This document shows positions 1 through 9,431 of a stretch of DNA of 64,000 nucleotides, in pieces. The DNA is from Paenibacillus prosopidis (GTDB lineage: Bacteria; Bacillota; Bacilli; Paenibacillales; Paenibacillaceae), in assembly GCF_003337375.1 (NCBI RefSeq), contig NZ_QPJD01000004.1, forward strand, positions 124,001-188,000, written 5' to 3'. The notes beneath the pieces were generated by a model that was not told the DNA's origin, did no database searches, and saw only the letters and a program-made list of their open reading frames with translations. Within the stretch, counting starts at the first letter, position 1; each line of letters begins with the position of its first letter. Made by a program: the position numbers and the translations under genes.

Positions 1-841
1 GCTGCAGGCGTTCGTTAGTATACATCGGCCACTGTTCAACATCGAGAACGATATCACCGTCGAGCACCTCCATGTGAGCCTCCCAAAGGCTCTCCACCGT
101 GCCCACATCGCGCCAGTAGCCTTGAAACGGATAAGCATACAGATCAGAGTCCGACGCAAGCATCTTTGGGATGATATCCTTGCCGAAGTCATGGGAGGAT
201 AATTCGTTCTGAGCATCCTGAAGCAGATAGCGCTTCAGGAACGACCACCGGAACAAGTAAATCCCCATAGAAGCCAGATTACTTTCAGGTTTAGCCGGTT
301 TCTCGAGAAAATTTGTCACTTTGTACGTATCGTCCACATTCATAATGCCGAATTGATGCGCGTCCTTCCAAGGTACACGCTTAACCGCGATCGTTGCTTC
401 CGATCCGCATTCCTCATGGAATTTAATCATGGCGTTGTAATCCATCTGGTAAATGTGATCGCCGGAGAGCAGTAGCACGTGCTCCGGATTTTGCTGCTGT
501 ATGTAATCTAAATTCTTGTAAATGGCATCAGCCGTTCCCGTATACAAGCCATTAACCTGACGGTCGGCCGCAAGCAGGGCGATCTCGGTCTCTTTGTTTT
601 TCGAGCAATAACCCCCGTCACTGATATGGGAATGCAAGGACTCTGCCTTATACTGGGTCAACACCCCTATCGTATCGATTCCTGAATTAACGCAATTGCT
701 GATCGGAAAGTCGATAATTCGGTATTGTCCTCCAAATGGCACCGCCGGCTTAGCGAGCTTCTTGGTAAGCGGAGCAAGCCGTTTTCCTTCTCCGCCTGCG
801 AGCAGCATTGCAATACATTTCTTCTGAATGATACGGATCAT
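1..841 (-). CDS. glgC: Glucose-1-phosphate adenylyltransferase (ADP-glucose pyrophosphorylase), 3' end cut by window
   Basis: Makes ADP-glucose from ATP and glucose-1-phosphate, the first committed step of bacterial glycogen synthesis in the cytoplasm. Reading the minus strand from 841, the protein begins [19 protein letters not shown] and carries the nucleotidyltransferase P-loop [18 protein letters not shown], then [10 protein letters not shown] and [10 protein letters not shown], all typical of GlgC. About 280 residues are visible; the C-terminal beta-helix lies beyond base 1. The start is not certain: the GAGGAG ribosome site abuts the ATG at 841, which is closer than usual, and the frame stays open upstream. 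The family call is firm. Further glg genes would be expected to the left, outside the window. Confidence 0.93.
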   Translation of the reverse strand, partial: MIRIIQKKCIAMLLAGGEGKRLAPLTKKLAKPAVPFGGQYRIIDFPISNCVNSGIDTIGVLTQYKAESLHSHISDGGYCSKNKETEIALLAADRQVNGLYTGTADAIYKNLDYIQQQNPEHVLLLSGDHIYQMDYNAMIKFHEECGSEATIAVKRVPWKDAHQFGIMNVDDTYKVTNFLEKPAKPESNLASMGIYLFRWSFLKRYLLQDAQNELSSHDFGKDIIPKMLASDSDLYAYPFQGYWRDVGTVESLWEAHMEVLDGDIVLDVEQWPMYTNERLQ

Positions 842-1097
842 CTCCTCTAGTAATTGTAGTTTGCTCCTAAGCCAAAAGAGAAACACAAAAAAATAGTACC
901 AGATGATAGTTACGATGTTTGTCATAAGCTGGAGTAACAAAACAATTATTTATCGACAAACGGAAGGGAATAAAAATAGGTTATCTCTTTATTTCTAAAC
1001 TTCTTTTATTATCATTTTCGACCTACATCATTCGACAACATATTCAGAACCCATATGGTACCTTTTAATTAGTACTACAAAAGAGAGGGTGATTCGT

Positions 1098-1232
1098 ATG
1101 AAATTTTTTTGGTTTTCCAGAAAAAAATATCACTGCTTGAACGGACACAGCTTTAAGAACTATTTGGTTATGAATGGCAGTAAACGATGTCCGAAATGTG
1201 CGACGGTAACGATTTACAAAAGAGCGGAATGA
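1098..1232 (+). CDS. 44-residue zinc-finger-like microprotein
   Basis: A short reading frame starting ATG at 1098 behind the purine-rich run GAGAGGG and ending TGA at 1230-1232. The product is basic and aromatic at its N terminus (MKFFWFSRKKYHC). It has Cys13 and His17 (CLNGH) and a CPKC pair at 31-34, a CX3H...CX2C layout that could bind one zinc ion. It stands alone between glgC and the regulator at 1357, on the opposite strand to both. I do not recognise a named family. The coding call rests on the ribosome site and the metal-ligand pattern. Function is unknown. Confidence 0.5.
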   Translation: MKFFWFSRKKYHCLNGHSFKNYLVMNGSKRCPKCATVTIYKRAE

Positions 1233-1287
1233 ATCACTCTCTTACAACTATGAAAGAACATCAAGACCTATGCGGGATATTAATATG

Positions 1288-1346
1288 CTGAAAAAAAAAG
1301 AAGATCGCCTATCCACCTGATTGGACAGGTAGTTGGCGATCTTCTT
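1288..1346 (-). terminator. Rho-independent terminator of the ArsR-type regulator
   Basis: Perfect 12-bp arms AAGAAGATCGCC (1298-1309) and GGCGATCTTCTT (1335-1346). An A-run at 1291-1299 reads as a T-run on the minus strand just after the hairpin. It lies 11 bp past the stop of the minus-strand gene ending at 1357. Confidence 0.85.
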
Positions 1347-1356
1347 GTAATGAGCT

Positions 1357-2262
1357 CTAACTAATGTAATAACTGCGAATGACGATGTCCTGATCGTAAT
1401 TCCCGAATCCCTTTCCGAATAAGGTTAAGCCTCCCCGTCCGCGGGATGTCTCTTCAGCACTTATTCGCAATGTCCACTGTTTACTTTCCCATTGTACATC
1501 CTTGATCGTTACGTCAGATATTTGCTGACCATCTATATAGGTACCATTTGCATTTATTCTTAGTACCTTCATTAAACCGTATTGATTGACGTCATCATGC
1601 CACCATTCAGGCATCAATCGACCTCTCATTTGACCGAAATCGCCTGGGCTCGTCCATTCTCCAACAACTGTCCCATTGATCGTAAACCGGATATCTGAAG
1701 GCCAGTTTTCATTAATATGCGGAGCCTCAGAGCCAATTTCCATCGAGATTTCAATTTCTTGTACGATTTGATCTTTGAATAGATAGTTTGGAACTTTATA
1801 TTCAACAAATCCTCTAGCAAACCATAAAATACCTGCATGGACACGCTCTGGATCTAAAAAATAGGTAGGATTATCGTAATGACCGATCATCTTCTCTACT
1901 GTTGCAATTCCACATGTAGGGAAAGCCTCGAAGTCGGTGTAATGACCGACAGGCACGGCAACCTCCACGACCTTTCTAGTCGCATGAGCAGATTTGGATA
2001 ATCTGATTTGCAGAAAGTCTGCAGACAGCGTGCAAAACTTGTAGGTTCCTCCGTTGATCCGTTTCATTCTGCAGCTTACGAGCCCTGCTTTTTGCAGCTT
2101 GTTAACGTGTGTACTGACAATTGCGCTGCTCAGATAGAGCGCAGAAGCCAGTTCTTTAATATGCATTTCTTTCATATCCAATAAGTCAATAATCTGCAAG
2201 CGGGCCTCGCTCGCCAACGCTTCGTAAACCCGGAGCGATTCAGAGTCAGTTGTCAAATTCAC
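1357..2262 (-). CDS. ArsR-type winged-helix transcriptional regulator with long C-terminal domain
   Basis: 301 residues. Residues about 8-80 form an ArsR-like winged helix (EALASEARLQIIDLLDMKE, then ELASALYLSSAIVSTHVNKL as recognition region). The remaining about 220 residues are far longer than a classic ArsR repressor and include a Cys-containing segment (FPTCGI). No metal-site CXC motif of the ArsR/SmtB kind is evident, so sugar or cell-state sensing is more likely than metal sensing. The gene is divergent from the arabinofuranosidase gene at 2419 across a 156-bp AT-rich region with two inverted repeats (2281-2304, 2377-2390). That layout suggests it controls both itself and its neighbour. 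This role is an inference; the DNA-binding family call is solid. Confidence 0.8.
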   Translation of the reverse strand: MNLTTDSESLRVYEALASEARLQIIDLLDMKEMHIKELASALYLSSAIVSTHVNKLQKAGLVSCRMKRINGGTYKFCTLSADFLQIRLSKSAHATRKVVEVAVPVGHYTDFEAFPTCGIATVEKMIGHYDNPTYFLDPERVHAGILWFARGFVEYKVPNYLFKDQIVQEIEISMEIGSEAPHINENWPSDIRFTINGTVVGEWTSPGDFGQMRGRLMPEWWHDDVNQYGLMKVLRINANGTYIDGQQISDVTIKDVQWESKQWTLRISAEETSRGRGGLTLFGKGFGNYDQDIVIRSYYIS

Positions 2263-2280
2263 TATTACACATCCATTCTT

Positions 2281-2304
2281 AGAATTAGTTTTTTAGTTAA
2301 TTCT
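2281..2304. promoter_or_regulatory. Candidate operator 1, inverted repeat AGAATTA-N10-TAATTCT
   Basis: Seven-base arms AGAATTA (2281-2287) and TAATTCT (2298-2304) flank a T-rich centre, 18-42 bp upstream of the regulator start at 2262. The half-site is shared with the palindrome at 2377-2390. Winged-helix dimers of this type usually bind such repeats; binding here is inferred. Confidence 0.4.
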
Positions 2305-2376
2305 TATTTATTTGAATCCGCATATTGATTGTATTTATCTATTATGATAAATTTTATATAGGAATTCAATACTTAA

Positions 2377-2390
2377 GAATTAATTAATTC
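2377..2390. promoter_or_regulatory. Candidate operator 2, perfect palindrome GAATTAATTAATTC
   Basis: A perfect 14-bp palindrome about 14 bp upstream of the GGAGG ribosome site of the arabinofuranosidase gene, followed by a further TTAATTC half-site. It repeats the GAATTA element of operator 1. Bound protein here would block transcription into the 2419 gene. Confidence 0.4.
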
Positions 2391-2415
2391 ATTAATTCAA
2401 ACTGGAGGCCCCTGA

Positions 2416-3930
<1,515 letters not shown>

Positions 3931-3943
3931 CTTTCTTTAACTA

Positions 3944-3982
3944 AATAGCCTGCGCGCCTTGAAGGCGGCAGGCTATTTTTTT
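3944..3982 (+). terminator. Terminator of abfA
   Basis: Hairpin with arms AATAGCCTGC and GCAGGCTATT followed directly by a T-run, 13 bp after the abfA stop. Confidence 0.9.
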
Positions 3983-4094
3983 GATACATTTAAATATCGA
4001 AGTGCTGAGACCATTTAACCATAAGTTTGACATTATCGTTTCCATCCCGATACAATTACGTGAGTCAAATTGTTCAGAAGGCAGGTGAAGATTA

Positions 4095-4382
4095 ATGTCA
4101 CAATCATGCCCGCAATGCGGTTATCAGGTACTTCCAAATACTTATCTCTGTAAAAATTGCGGAGCTAATTTAATTGACAGCGGTGAATTAATCAGCGCCT
4201 TAACCCATATTGACGATACTAAACCATTTTCCCTCGCCATTAAGCTATTGCCTCCCGCAATCATAGCCTGCTCTGGTTTTGTGGCCAAGGCTGTGGGCAG
4301 CTATTGGGTTATTGGAGTAGGTGTCCTCGGAGCGATTTTTCTCTATTATTGGCTTCGCAAAAAGAAAAAATTTCGTCCGTAA
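4095..4382 (+). CDS. Zinc-ribbon membrane protein
   Basis: 95 residues. The N terminus is a rubredoxin-like zinc ribbon, CPQC (5-8) and CKNC (19-22). After a linker come one or two hydrophobic segments (about 50-66 and 70-87, including GVGVLGAIFLYYWL) and a basic tail RKKKKFRP. This is the 'zinc ribbon plus membrane anchor' layout common in Bacillota proteins of unknown role. A GGTGAAG ribosome site precedes the ATG. It is 34 bp upstream of the YeiH-family gene in the same direction and may be co-transcribed. Function unknown. Confidence 0.75.
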   Translation: MSQSCPQCGYQVLPNTYLCKNCGANLIDSGELISALTHIDDTKPFSLAIKLLPPAIIACSGFVAKAVGSYWVIGVGVLGAIFLYYWLRKKKKFRP

Positions 4383-4416
4383 ACTTCGTACGGTGCTGGT
4401 GAGAGGAGTACCCATC

Positions 4417-5424
4417 ATGGCATGGCTCAACAAGTTCGGACCAGGACTCGCACTTATACTTGTCATCTCCATTATTTCGACCGGGCTTGGCACTTTTCTG
4501 CCCTTAATCGGAGGTCCGGTATTCGGTCTTTTGTTCGGCATCCTAATTAACAATACAATCGGCAAACCGAGACGCGCGCTGCATGGCGTTCAATTTAGCT
4601 CCAAAAAAATATTGCAGTGGGCCATTATTGCAGTTGGATGCGGGTTAAATTTAAACCGGGTATGGGAAACGGGCTTGGAATCGTTGGCGGTACTGCTGTC
4701 AAGTATGACCGCTGCTTTTATAGCGGCTTTTGTATTCGGCAGGTTACTCCGCATACCTTCAAGACTTACCGTGTTGATCGGCGCCGGTACGGGAATATGC
4801 GGCGGCTCCGCGATTGCCGCAGTTTCTCCAATTATCGAGGCTGAGGAAGCCGATATCGCATATGCGATAACGACAATCTTTTTATTCAATATCGCGGCAA
4901 CGCTTCTGTTTCCCTATCTGGGTCATCAACTCGGCTTAACAGACAGGGGATTTGGACTTTGGGCCGGCTCAGCAATTAACGATACCTCTTCCGTTGTCGC
5001 AACCGGATATATCTATAGTCAAGCTGCCGGCGATTATGCAACGGTCGTTAAGCTGGTAAGAACGACCTTTATTATTCCAATTACATTATTGCTGTCGTTC
5101 TACGTCTTGAAAAAGAAAAAACGGGAACAAATCAGCATTACATCGGAAGCTTTTAATCCGTTAAAGCTGTTTCCTTGGTTCATCCTTTGGTTCCTATGCG
5201 CTTCATTGCTCAATACGCTTGGCTTTTTCGATAATACGGTAATCGCTTTTACCGGTCTCGCGGCGAAATTCATGATTGTCATGGCGTTAACAGGTATAGG
5301 ACTAAGCTCCGATTTTCGCACGATGTTGAAAACAGGGTTTCGTCCTATTCTTTTCGGCTTGATGGTTTGGTTTACCGTTGCCGTTATAAGTTTGTCGGTA
5401 CAATGGTTGAACGGACAATTGTAA
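4417..5424 (+). CDS. YeiH-family (UPF0324) putative transporter
   Basis: 335 residues, about ten hydrophobic segments, with the family motifs GPVFGLLFGILINN, GTGICGGSAIAAVSPII and GSAINDTSSVVATGYIYS. Members are inner-membrane proteins proposed to export sulfate or related anions; the substrate is not settled. The ATG at 4417 is chosen over an upstream in-frame ATG at 4321 because GAGAGGAG lies 6-8 bp before it and the upstream part overlaps the preceding gene. The 3' end is 12 bp from the convergent stop of the peptide-transporter ATPase at 5437, with no clear terminator between them. Confidence 0.88.
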   Translation: MAWLNKFGPGLALILVISIISTGLGTFLPLIGGPVFGLLFGILINNTIGKPRRALHGVQFSSKKILQWAIIAVGCGLNLNRVWETGLESLAVLLSSMTAAFIAAFVFGRLLRIPSRLTVLIGAGTGICGGSAIAAVSPIIEAEEADIAYAITTIFLFNIAATLLFPYLGHQLGLTDRGFGLWAGSAINDTSSVVATGYIYSQAAGDYATVVKLVRTTFIIPITLLLSFYVLKKKKREQISITSEAFNPLKLFPWFILWFLCASLLNTLGFFDNTVIAFTGLAAKFMIVMALTGIGLSSDFRTMLKTGFRPILFGLMVWFTVAVISLSVQWLNGQL

Positions 5425-5436
5425 TTATCCTGTTAT

Positions 5437-6411
5437 CTAGACCAGCGGATAATGGCAAGCCACCTGTCTACCCTCGGATAGCGGGAGCAAAAGCGGCTCC
5501 TCCTGGCGGCATTTGTCTCTGGCAATGGGACAACGCGGGTGAAAGCGGCAGCCGGACGGCGGATTCGCCGGTGACGGTACGTCACCCTGCAAAATGATTC
5601 GTTCCTGCTTATTATGAGGGGTAGGCCTCGGTATAGCGGAAAGCAGAGCTGCCGTGTAAGGATGCATGGGTGCGGCAAATAAAGCTTCCGTGTCTGCTAC
5701 CTCGACCAATTTGCCTAAATACATTACGCCTACGCGATCAGAGATATGCCGTACTACATTCAACCCATGTGCGATGAATAAGTAGGTCAGCCCCAGCTCC
5801 TTCTGCAGCTTCACCAGCAAATTCAATACCTGCGACTGAACAGAAACGTCAAGAGCTGAAACTGCCTCGTCTGCAACAATAAATTTAGGGTTCAACGCGA
5901 TCGCCCTGGCAATGCCGATCCGCTGCCGCTGTCCGCCGGAAAACTCATGCGGATACCGGTTGCGCCGCGAAGCGTCCAATCCGACAAGCTCCATAAGCTC
6001 GACAACCCGCTTGTCCAATTCCTTCGCCGATGCCCTAAGGTGTACACGAATCGGCTCGCCGATAATATCTTTGACCAGAAACCTGGGATTCAAGGAGCCG
6101 AACGGATCTTGGAATATAATTTGCATCTCCTGGCGCAATCGCCTGAGCTCATTCGGCTTCAGCTGTCCAACATTCCGTTCCTCGAACAGAACGTCGCCCT
6201 CTGTTGCTTGCTGCAGCTTAAGTATGACTCTTCCTAACGTCGATTTGCCGCATCCGGATTCCCCGACCAATCCGAACGTTTCTCCTTTGCGAATGCCAAG
6301 TGATAGGCCGTCAATCGCCTTTACATGACCGACCACCCTACCCAGCAGGCCCATTTGAATCGGAAAATACTTCTTAACGTTTCTTATCTCAAGCAAATAG
6401 GGGGCGCTCAT
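5437..6411 (-). CDS. oppF: Oligopeptide/dipeptide ABC transporter ATP-binding protein (OppF/DppF type)
   Basis: 324 residues. One of the two ATPases powering peptide import, on the cytoplasmic face. Walker A is GESGCGKST (50-58), the signature FSGGQ (157-161) and Walker [13 protein letters not shown] (177-188). The C-terminal oligopeptide-transporter tail contains the cysteine cluster [13 protein letters not shown]. The start is the ATG at 6411, preceded by GGAGGTG and overlapping the upstream gene's stop by 4 bp (ATGA), which implies translational coupling. It is the last gene of the operon. Substrate (oligopeptide, dipeptide or nickel) cannot be told from sequence alone. Confidence 0.93.
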   Translation of the reverse strand: MSAPYLLEIRNVKKYFPIQMGLLGRVVGHVKAIDGLSLGIRKGETFGLVGESGCGKSTLGRVILKLQQATEGDVLFEERNVGQLKPNELRRLRQEMQIIFQDPFGSLNPRFLVKDIIGEPIRVHLRASAKELDKRVVELMELVGLDASRRNRYPHEFSGGQRQRIGIARAIALNPKFIVADEAVSALDVSVQSQVLNLLVKLQKELGLTYLFIAHGLNVVRHISDRVGVMYLGKLVEVADTEALFAAPMHPYTAALLSAIPRPTPHNKQERIILQGDVPSPANPPSGCRFHPRCPIARDKCRQEEPLLLPLSEGRQVACHYPLV

Positions 6412-7457
6412 GCGCGTTTCACCTCCGTTCTGCTTTGCTTCGCTTTCCAAGCGCTGACACCGACCCGCTGACCGGCTGCGGCGGTCTCTTCGTGCAGCCA
6501 GCATGCGGCATGATGATCTGCGTTTATCGCAAGCAGCGGAGGCTCCTCCTCCCGGCATCTTGACATGACGTGCGGGCAGCGGGGATGGAAGCGGCACCCG
6601 TCCGGCAGTTGATTAATGCTGGGAATGGTACCCTTGATCGTATACAATTCTTCTCCCCGCTCCCCTTCAAATCCAGGGATAGACTTAAGCAATCCTATTG
6701 TATAAGGATGGCTGGGATTATCGAAAATTTCCGCAACGGTTCCTTCCTCCGCAATGATTCCAGCATACATGACGGCAATTCGGTCAGCCATCTCGGCGGC
6801 AACGCCCATGTCATGGGTTATGAGCAGAATGGACATGCCGAACTCCTGTTTTAATCGCTGGAGGAGATCCAATATTTGCGCTTGAACCGTAACATCAAGC
6901 GCCGTTGTCGGTTCGTCGGCAATAAGAAGCTCCGGGTTGCAGGCAAGCGCGATGGCAATAACGACCCGTTGGCACATGCCGCCCGACAATTCATGGGGGT
7001 ACTGCCTAGCTCTTGTCTCAGGTGCGGGTATACCGACCAGTCGAAGCAAATCCACCGCTTTGCTCCATGCCTCCTTCTTTTTCTTCTTCTGGTGCAGCTG
7101 CAGGCTTTCCGCAATTTGATCCCCGATCGTGAAGACGGGATTGAGAGCGGACATAGGGTCTTGAAAGATCATCGCCAATTTATTGCCGCGAATTCGTGTC
7201 AGCTCATCCTGGTTCTTCTTCATTAAATCTTCTCCGTGAAACCGGATGCTCCCGTCAAGAATAATGCCGCCAGCGAATTCGAGCAGTCGCATGACTGCGA
7301 GAGACGTAACGCTCTTGCCGCTCCCGGATTCGCCCACCAGGCAAAGCGTTTGCCCTTTGTCTAACGAAAGCGTTACCCGGTCAGTCGCTTTCACGATTCC
7401 TTGTTCAGATAGGAAGCCGGCAGTTAAGTTCCGAATTTCGAGTAGTCTTTCCGCCAT
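6408..7457 (-). CDS. oppD: Oligopeptide/dipeptide ABC transporter ATP-binding protein (OppD/DppD type)
   Basis: 349 residues. The partner ATPase of the transporter. Walker A is GESGSGKS (42-49), the signature LSGGM (157-161) and Walker [13 protein letters not shown]. The tail has the [13 protein letters not shown] cluster. The residue after the signature is Cys (GMCQR), where Arg is usual in this family, a small oddity. The last about 25 residues (after [10 protein letters not shown]) are a lineage-specific basic extension. The start lies behind GGAGGAGG and overlaps the end of the upstream permease gene by 34 bp. Confidence 0.93.
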   Translation of the reverse strand: MAERLLEIRNLTAGFLSEQGIVKATDRVTLSLDKGQTLCLVGESGSGKSVTSLAVMRLLEFAGGIILDGSIRFHGEDLMKKNQDELTRIRGNKLAMIFQDPMSALNPVFTIGDQIAESLQLHQKKKKKEAWSKAVDLLRLVGIPAPETRARQYPHELSGGMCQRVVIAIALACNPELLIADEPTTALDVTVQAQILDLLQRLKQEFGMSILLITHDMGVAAEMADRIAVMYAGIIAEEGTVAEIFDNPSHPYTIGLLKSIPGFEGERGEELYTIKGTIPSINQLPDGCRFHPRCPHVMSRCREEEPPLLAINADHHAACWLHEETAAAGQRVGVSAWKAKQSRTEVKRA

Positions 7458-8386
7458 TGATTAAGCCTCCTCCGGGGAATTTTTATTTTTTTGCGCGGAT
7501 CAAGAGCGTCTCTAATGCCATCGCCGATGAAGTTTACGGCGAGTACGACAATTAAAATGCATAAGCCCGGATAAAGCGCTTGAATCGGATCGACTAACAT
7601 AAATTCCTGCGCATTGGTCAGCATTAATCCCCAGCTTGTGGCCGGAGACTGCACTCCCAAGCCGAGATAAGAAAGCGCTGATTCGCTAAGGATAGCCCCT
7701 CCCACCATTAACGTCGCGTTAACGATAATCGGAAAGCTGGCATTGCGGAGAAGATGCTTAAATATAATCGACCAGTCGGATACGCCTATCGCCTTTGCCG
7801 CTTCCACGTACTGCATTTCTCTAAGCTGCAGGAACGTGCCCCGTACGAGGCGGGCCACCCCCATCCAGCTGGTAAAGGCAAGAACCAATATCATATAACT
7901 GAATTTGGAGCCAAAGATAGCCAATATAAGAATGTTGAGAAACAACAGCGGTATGGAATTCATAACGTCTACAAGACGCATAAAGCAGGTGTCCAACCAA
8001 CCTCCGAAATACCCGGATAAAGCCCCGATTAAAGTGCCAATGACAACGGATACGATTGCAACGCTAAAGCCTACGAGAAGTGAAATTTGGCTGCTGTACA
8101 ATAAACGGGAGAAAATATCCCGTCCCAATTCATCCGTACCCAGCAGATGGTTATCGGTACCGGCCGGCAGGTTTGCGTACAGCAGATCGATTTGAGATGG
8201 ATTATAAGGCGCCAGCCAACGGGCAAAAACGGCTGTGATAATAAAGAAAAGCAAGATGCAGAGTCCGGTCAAAGCGTACGGATTACGGATGAATTTATGC
8301 CATACAGCCCGCCAAGGACCGGGCGGCTTTGGATTGGACCGGGGGAGGTCCGGCTTGCCTGCAGCTTCCAGCTTTGCTCCGCTCAT
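7424..8386 (-). CDS. oppC: Oligopeptide/dipeptide ABC transporter permease (OppC/DppC type)
   Basis: 320 residues. Inner-membrane permease with an N-terminal cytoplasmic tail, a first membrane helix (about 36-53) and a binding-protein-dependent transport domain. The domain contains the conserved LLGTDELGRDIFSRLLY and the EAA-like loop EAAKAIGVSDWSIIFKHLLR. It forms the channel together with the OppB-type subunit encoded immediately upstream, whose stop overlaps this start by 4 bp. The GGGAGGTAG ribosome site is well placed. Confidence 0.93.
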   Translation of the reverse strand: MSGAKLEAAGKPDLPRSNPKPPGPWRAVWHKFIRNPYALTGLCILLFFIITAVFARWLAPYNPSQIDLLYANLPAGTDNHLLGTDELGRDIFSRLLYSSQISLLVGFSVAIVSVVIGTLIGALSGYFGGWLDTCFMRLVDVMNSIPLLFLNILILAIFGSKFSYMILVLAFTSWMGVARLVRGTFLQLREMQYVEAAKAIGVSDWSIIFKHLLRNASFPIIVNATLMVGGAILSESALSYLGLGVQSPATSWGLMLTNAQEFMLVDPIQALYPGLCILIVVLAVNFIGDGIRDALDPRKKIKIPRRRLNQWRKDYSKFGT

Positions 8387-9354
8387 GCCGCTCTACCTCC
8401 CTTCCGTCCCAATTGGACACGCGGGTCGACCAGCGCATAGAGAAGATCGGCAATCAGATTTCCGATAATGACCATAACCGCGACGATTAAGGTGATGGCC
8501 ATCAGTACCGAATATTCCCGGGCCAGCGCCATATTAACGAATAGACGTCCCATTCCCGGCCAGTTAAACACATTTTCCGTCAGGGCGGCGCCTGCCACAA
8601 GCATCGGCAAATCCAATCCGAGAATGGTAATGATCGGAATGAGCGCGTTCCGCAAAGCATGACGGAAAACGACTCTCCTCTCCTGCACTCCTTTGGCTCT
8701 GGCTGTGCGAATATAATCCTGGTGCAGCACTTCAAGCATGCTGGAACGGGAATATTTTACATAAGCAGCCAGGAATCCAAGCGTTAATACGGTTACAGGA
8801 AGTACTAAATGTAACAATAAATCTGAAGGCTGCCCTTCCTTACCCATTGTCCACATATCGGACAGCGGCAGCCAATCCAGCTTTAAGGCAAATATTTCTT
8901 GCAAAATGATACCAAACCAAAAAGTCGGCATGGCGAATCCGATATACGAAATAATAGAAGCCGTCTGGTCGGATAGGCCGTATTCGGCGGTACTGTTGTA
9001 TATGCCCCATGGAATTGCAATCAGCATCGCGAGAAACCAGGCTGCGCTCATAAGCACGATTGTATTCTTAACCGTCGGCCATAAGATGTCCCCTACGGGG
9101 ATATGATTTTTAAACGTATAGCCAAGATCGCCTTGAAGGAGATCACCGATCCACCGGATATATTGGATATAAACCGGCTTATCCAAGCCTAAATTGTGCA
9201 TCTGCACCTTCGCTGCTTCCTGGGACATGTTGGGGGAAAGAAAAATTTGAGCAGGCCCGCCGGGCGCTGCATGAATTAATGCGAATGTAACCAATGTGAT
9301 AAGAAAAAGCACCAGCACGGATTGCAAAATGCGTCGGATCAGATATTCAGTCAT
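8383..9354 (-). CDS. oppB: Oligopeptide/dipeptide ABC transporter permease (OppB/DppB type)
   Basis: 323 residues. It starts MTEYLIRRILQSVLVLFLIT, the typical OppB first helix, followed by about five more membrane segments. The EAA loop is TARAKGVQERRVVFRHALRN. Family hallmarks FALIHAAPGGP and VFNWPGMGRL are present. It pairs with the OppC-type subunit. It lies 77 bp downstream of the binding-protein gene with a hairpin between them, and has a GGAGGAAG ribosome site. Confidence 0.93.
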   Translation of the reverse strand: MTEYLIRRILQSVLVLFLITLVTFALIHAAPGGPAQIFLSPNMSQEAAKVQMHNLGLDKPVYIQYIRWIGDLLQGDLGYTFKNHIPVGDILWPTVKNTIVLMSAAWFLAMLIAIPWGIYNSTAEYGLSDQTASIISYIGFAMPTFWFGIILQEIFALKLDWLPLSDMWTMGKEGQPSDLLLHLVLPVTVLTLGFLAAYVKYSRSSMLEVLHQDYIRTARAKGVQERRVVFRHALRNALIPIITILGLDLPMLVAGAALTENVFNWPGMGRLFVNMALAREYSVLMAITLIVAVMVIIGNLIADLLYALVDPRVQLGRKGGRAA

Positions 9355-9372
9355 TCATCTTCCTCCTAAACC

Positions 9373-9405
9373 TTAAGGGAAAGGAATAAGAACCCCTTCC
9401 CTTAG
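9373..9405 (-). other. Intercistronic hairpin between binding protein and permease genes
   Basis: Inverted repeat with arms about 12-13 bases (9373-9384 and 9393-9405) and no full T-run after it. In peptide and sugar ABC operons such hairpins commonly protect the 5' binding-protein message and reduce read-through, giving more binding protein than permease. Role inferred. Confidence 0.5.
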
Positions 9406-9431
9406 CGGTTTTGCGATAGCCTATCCGTTTA

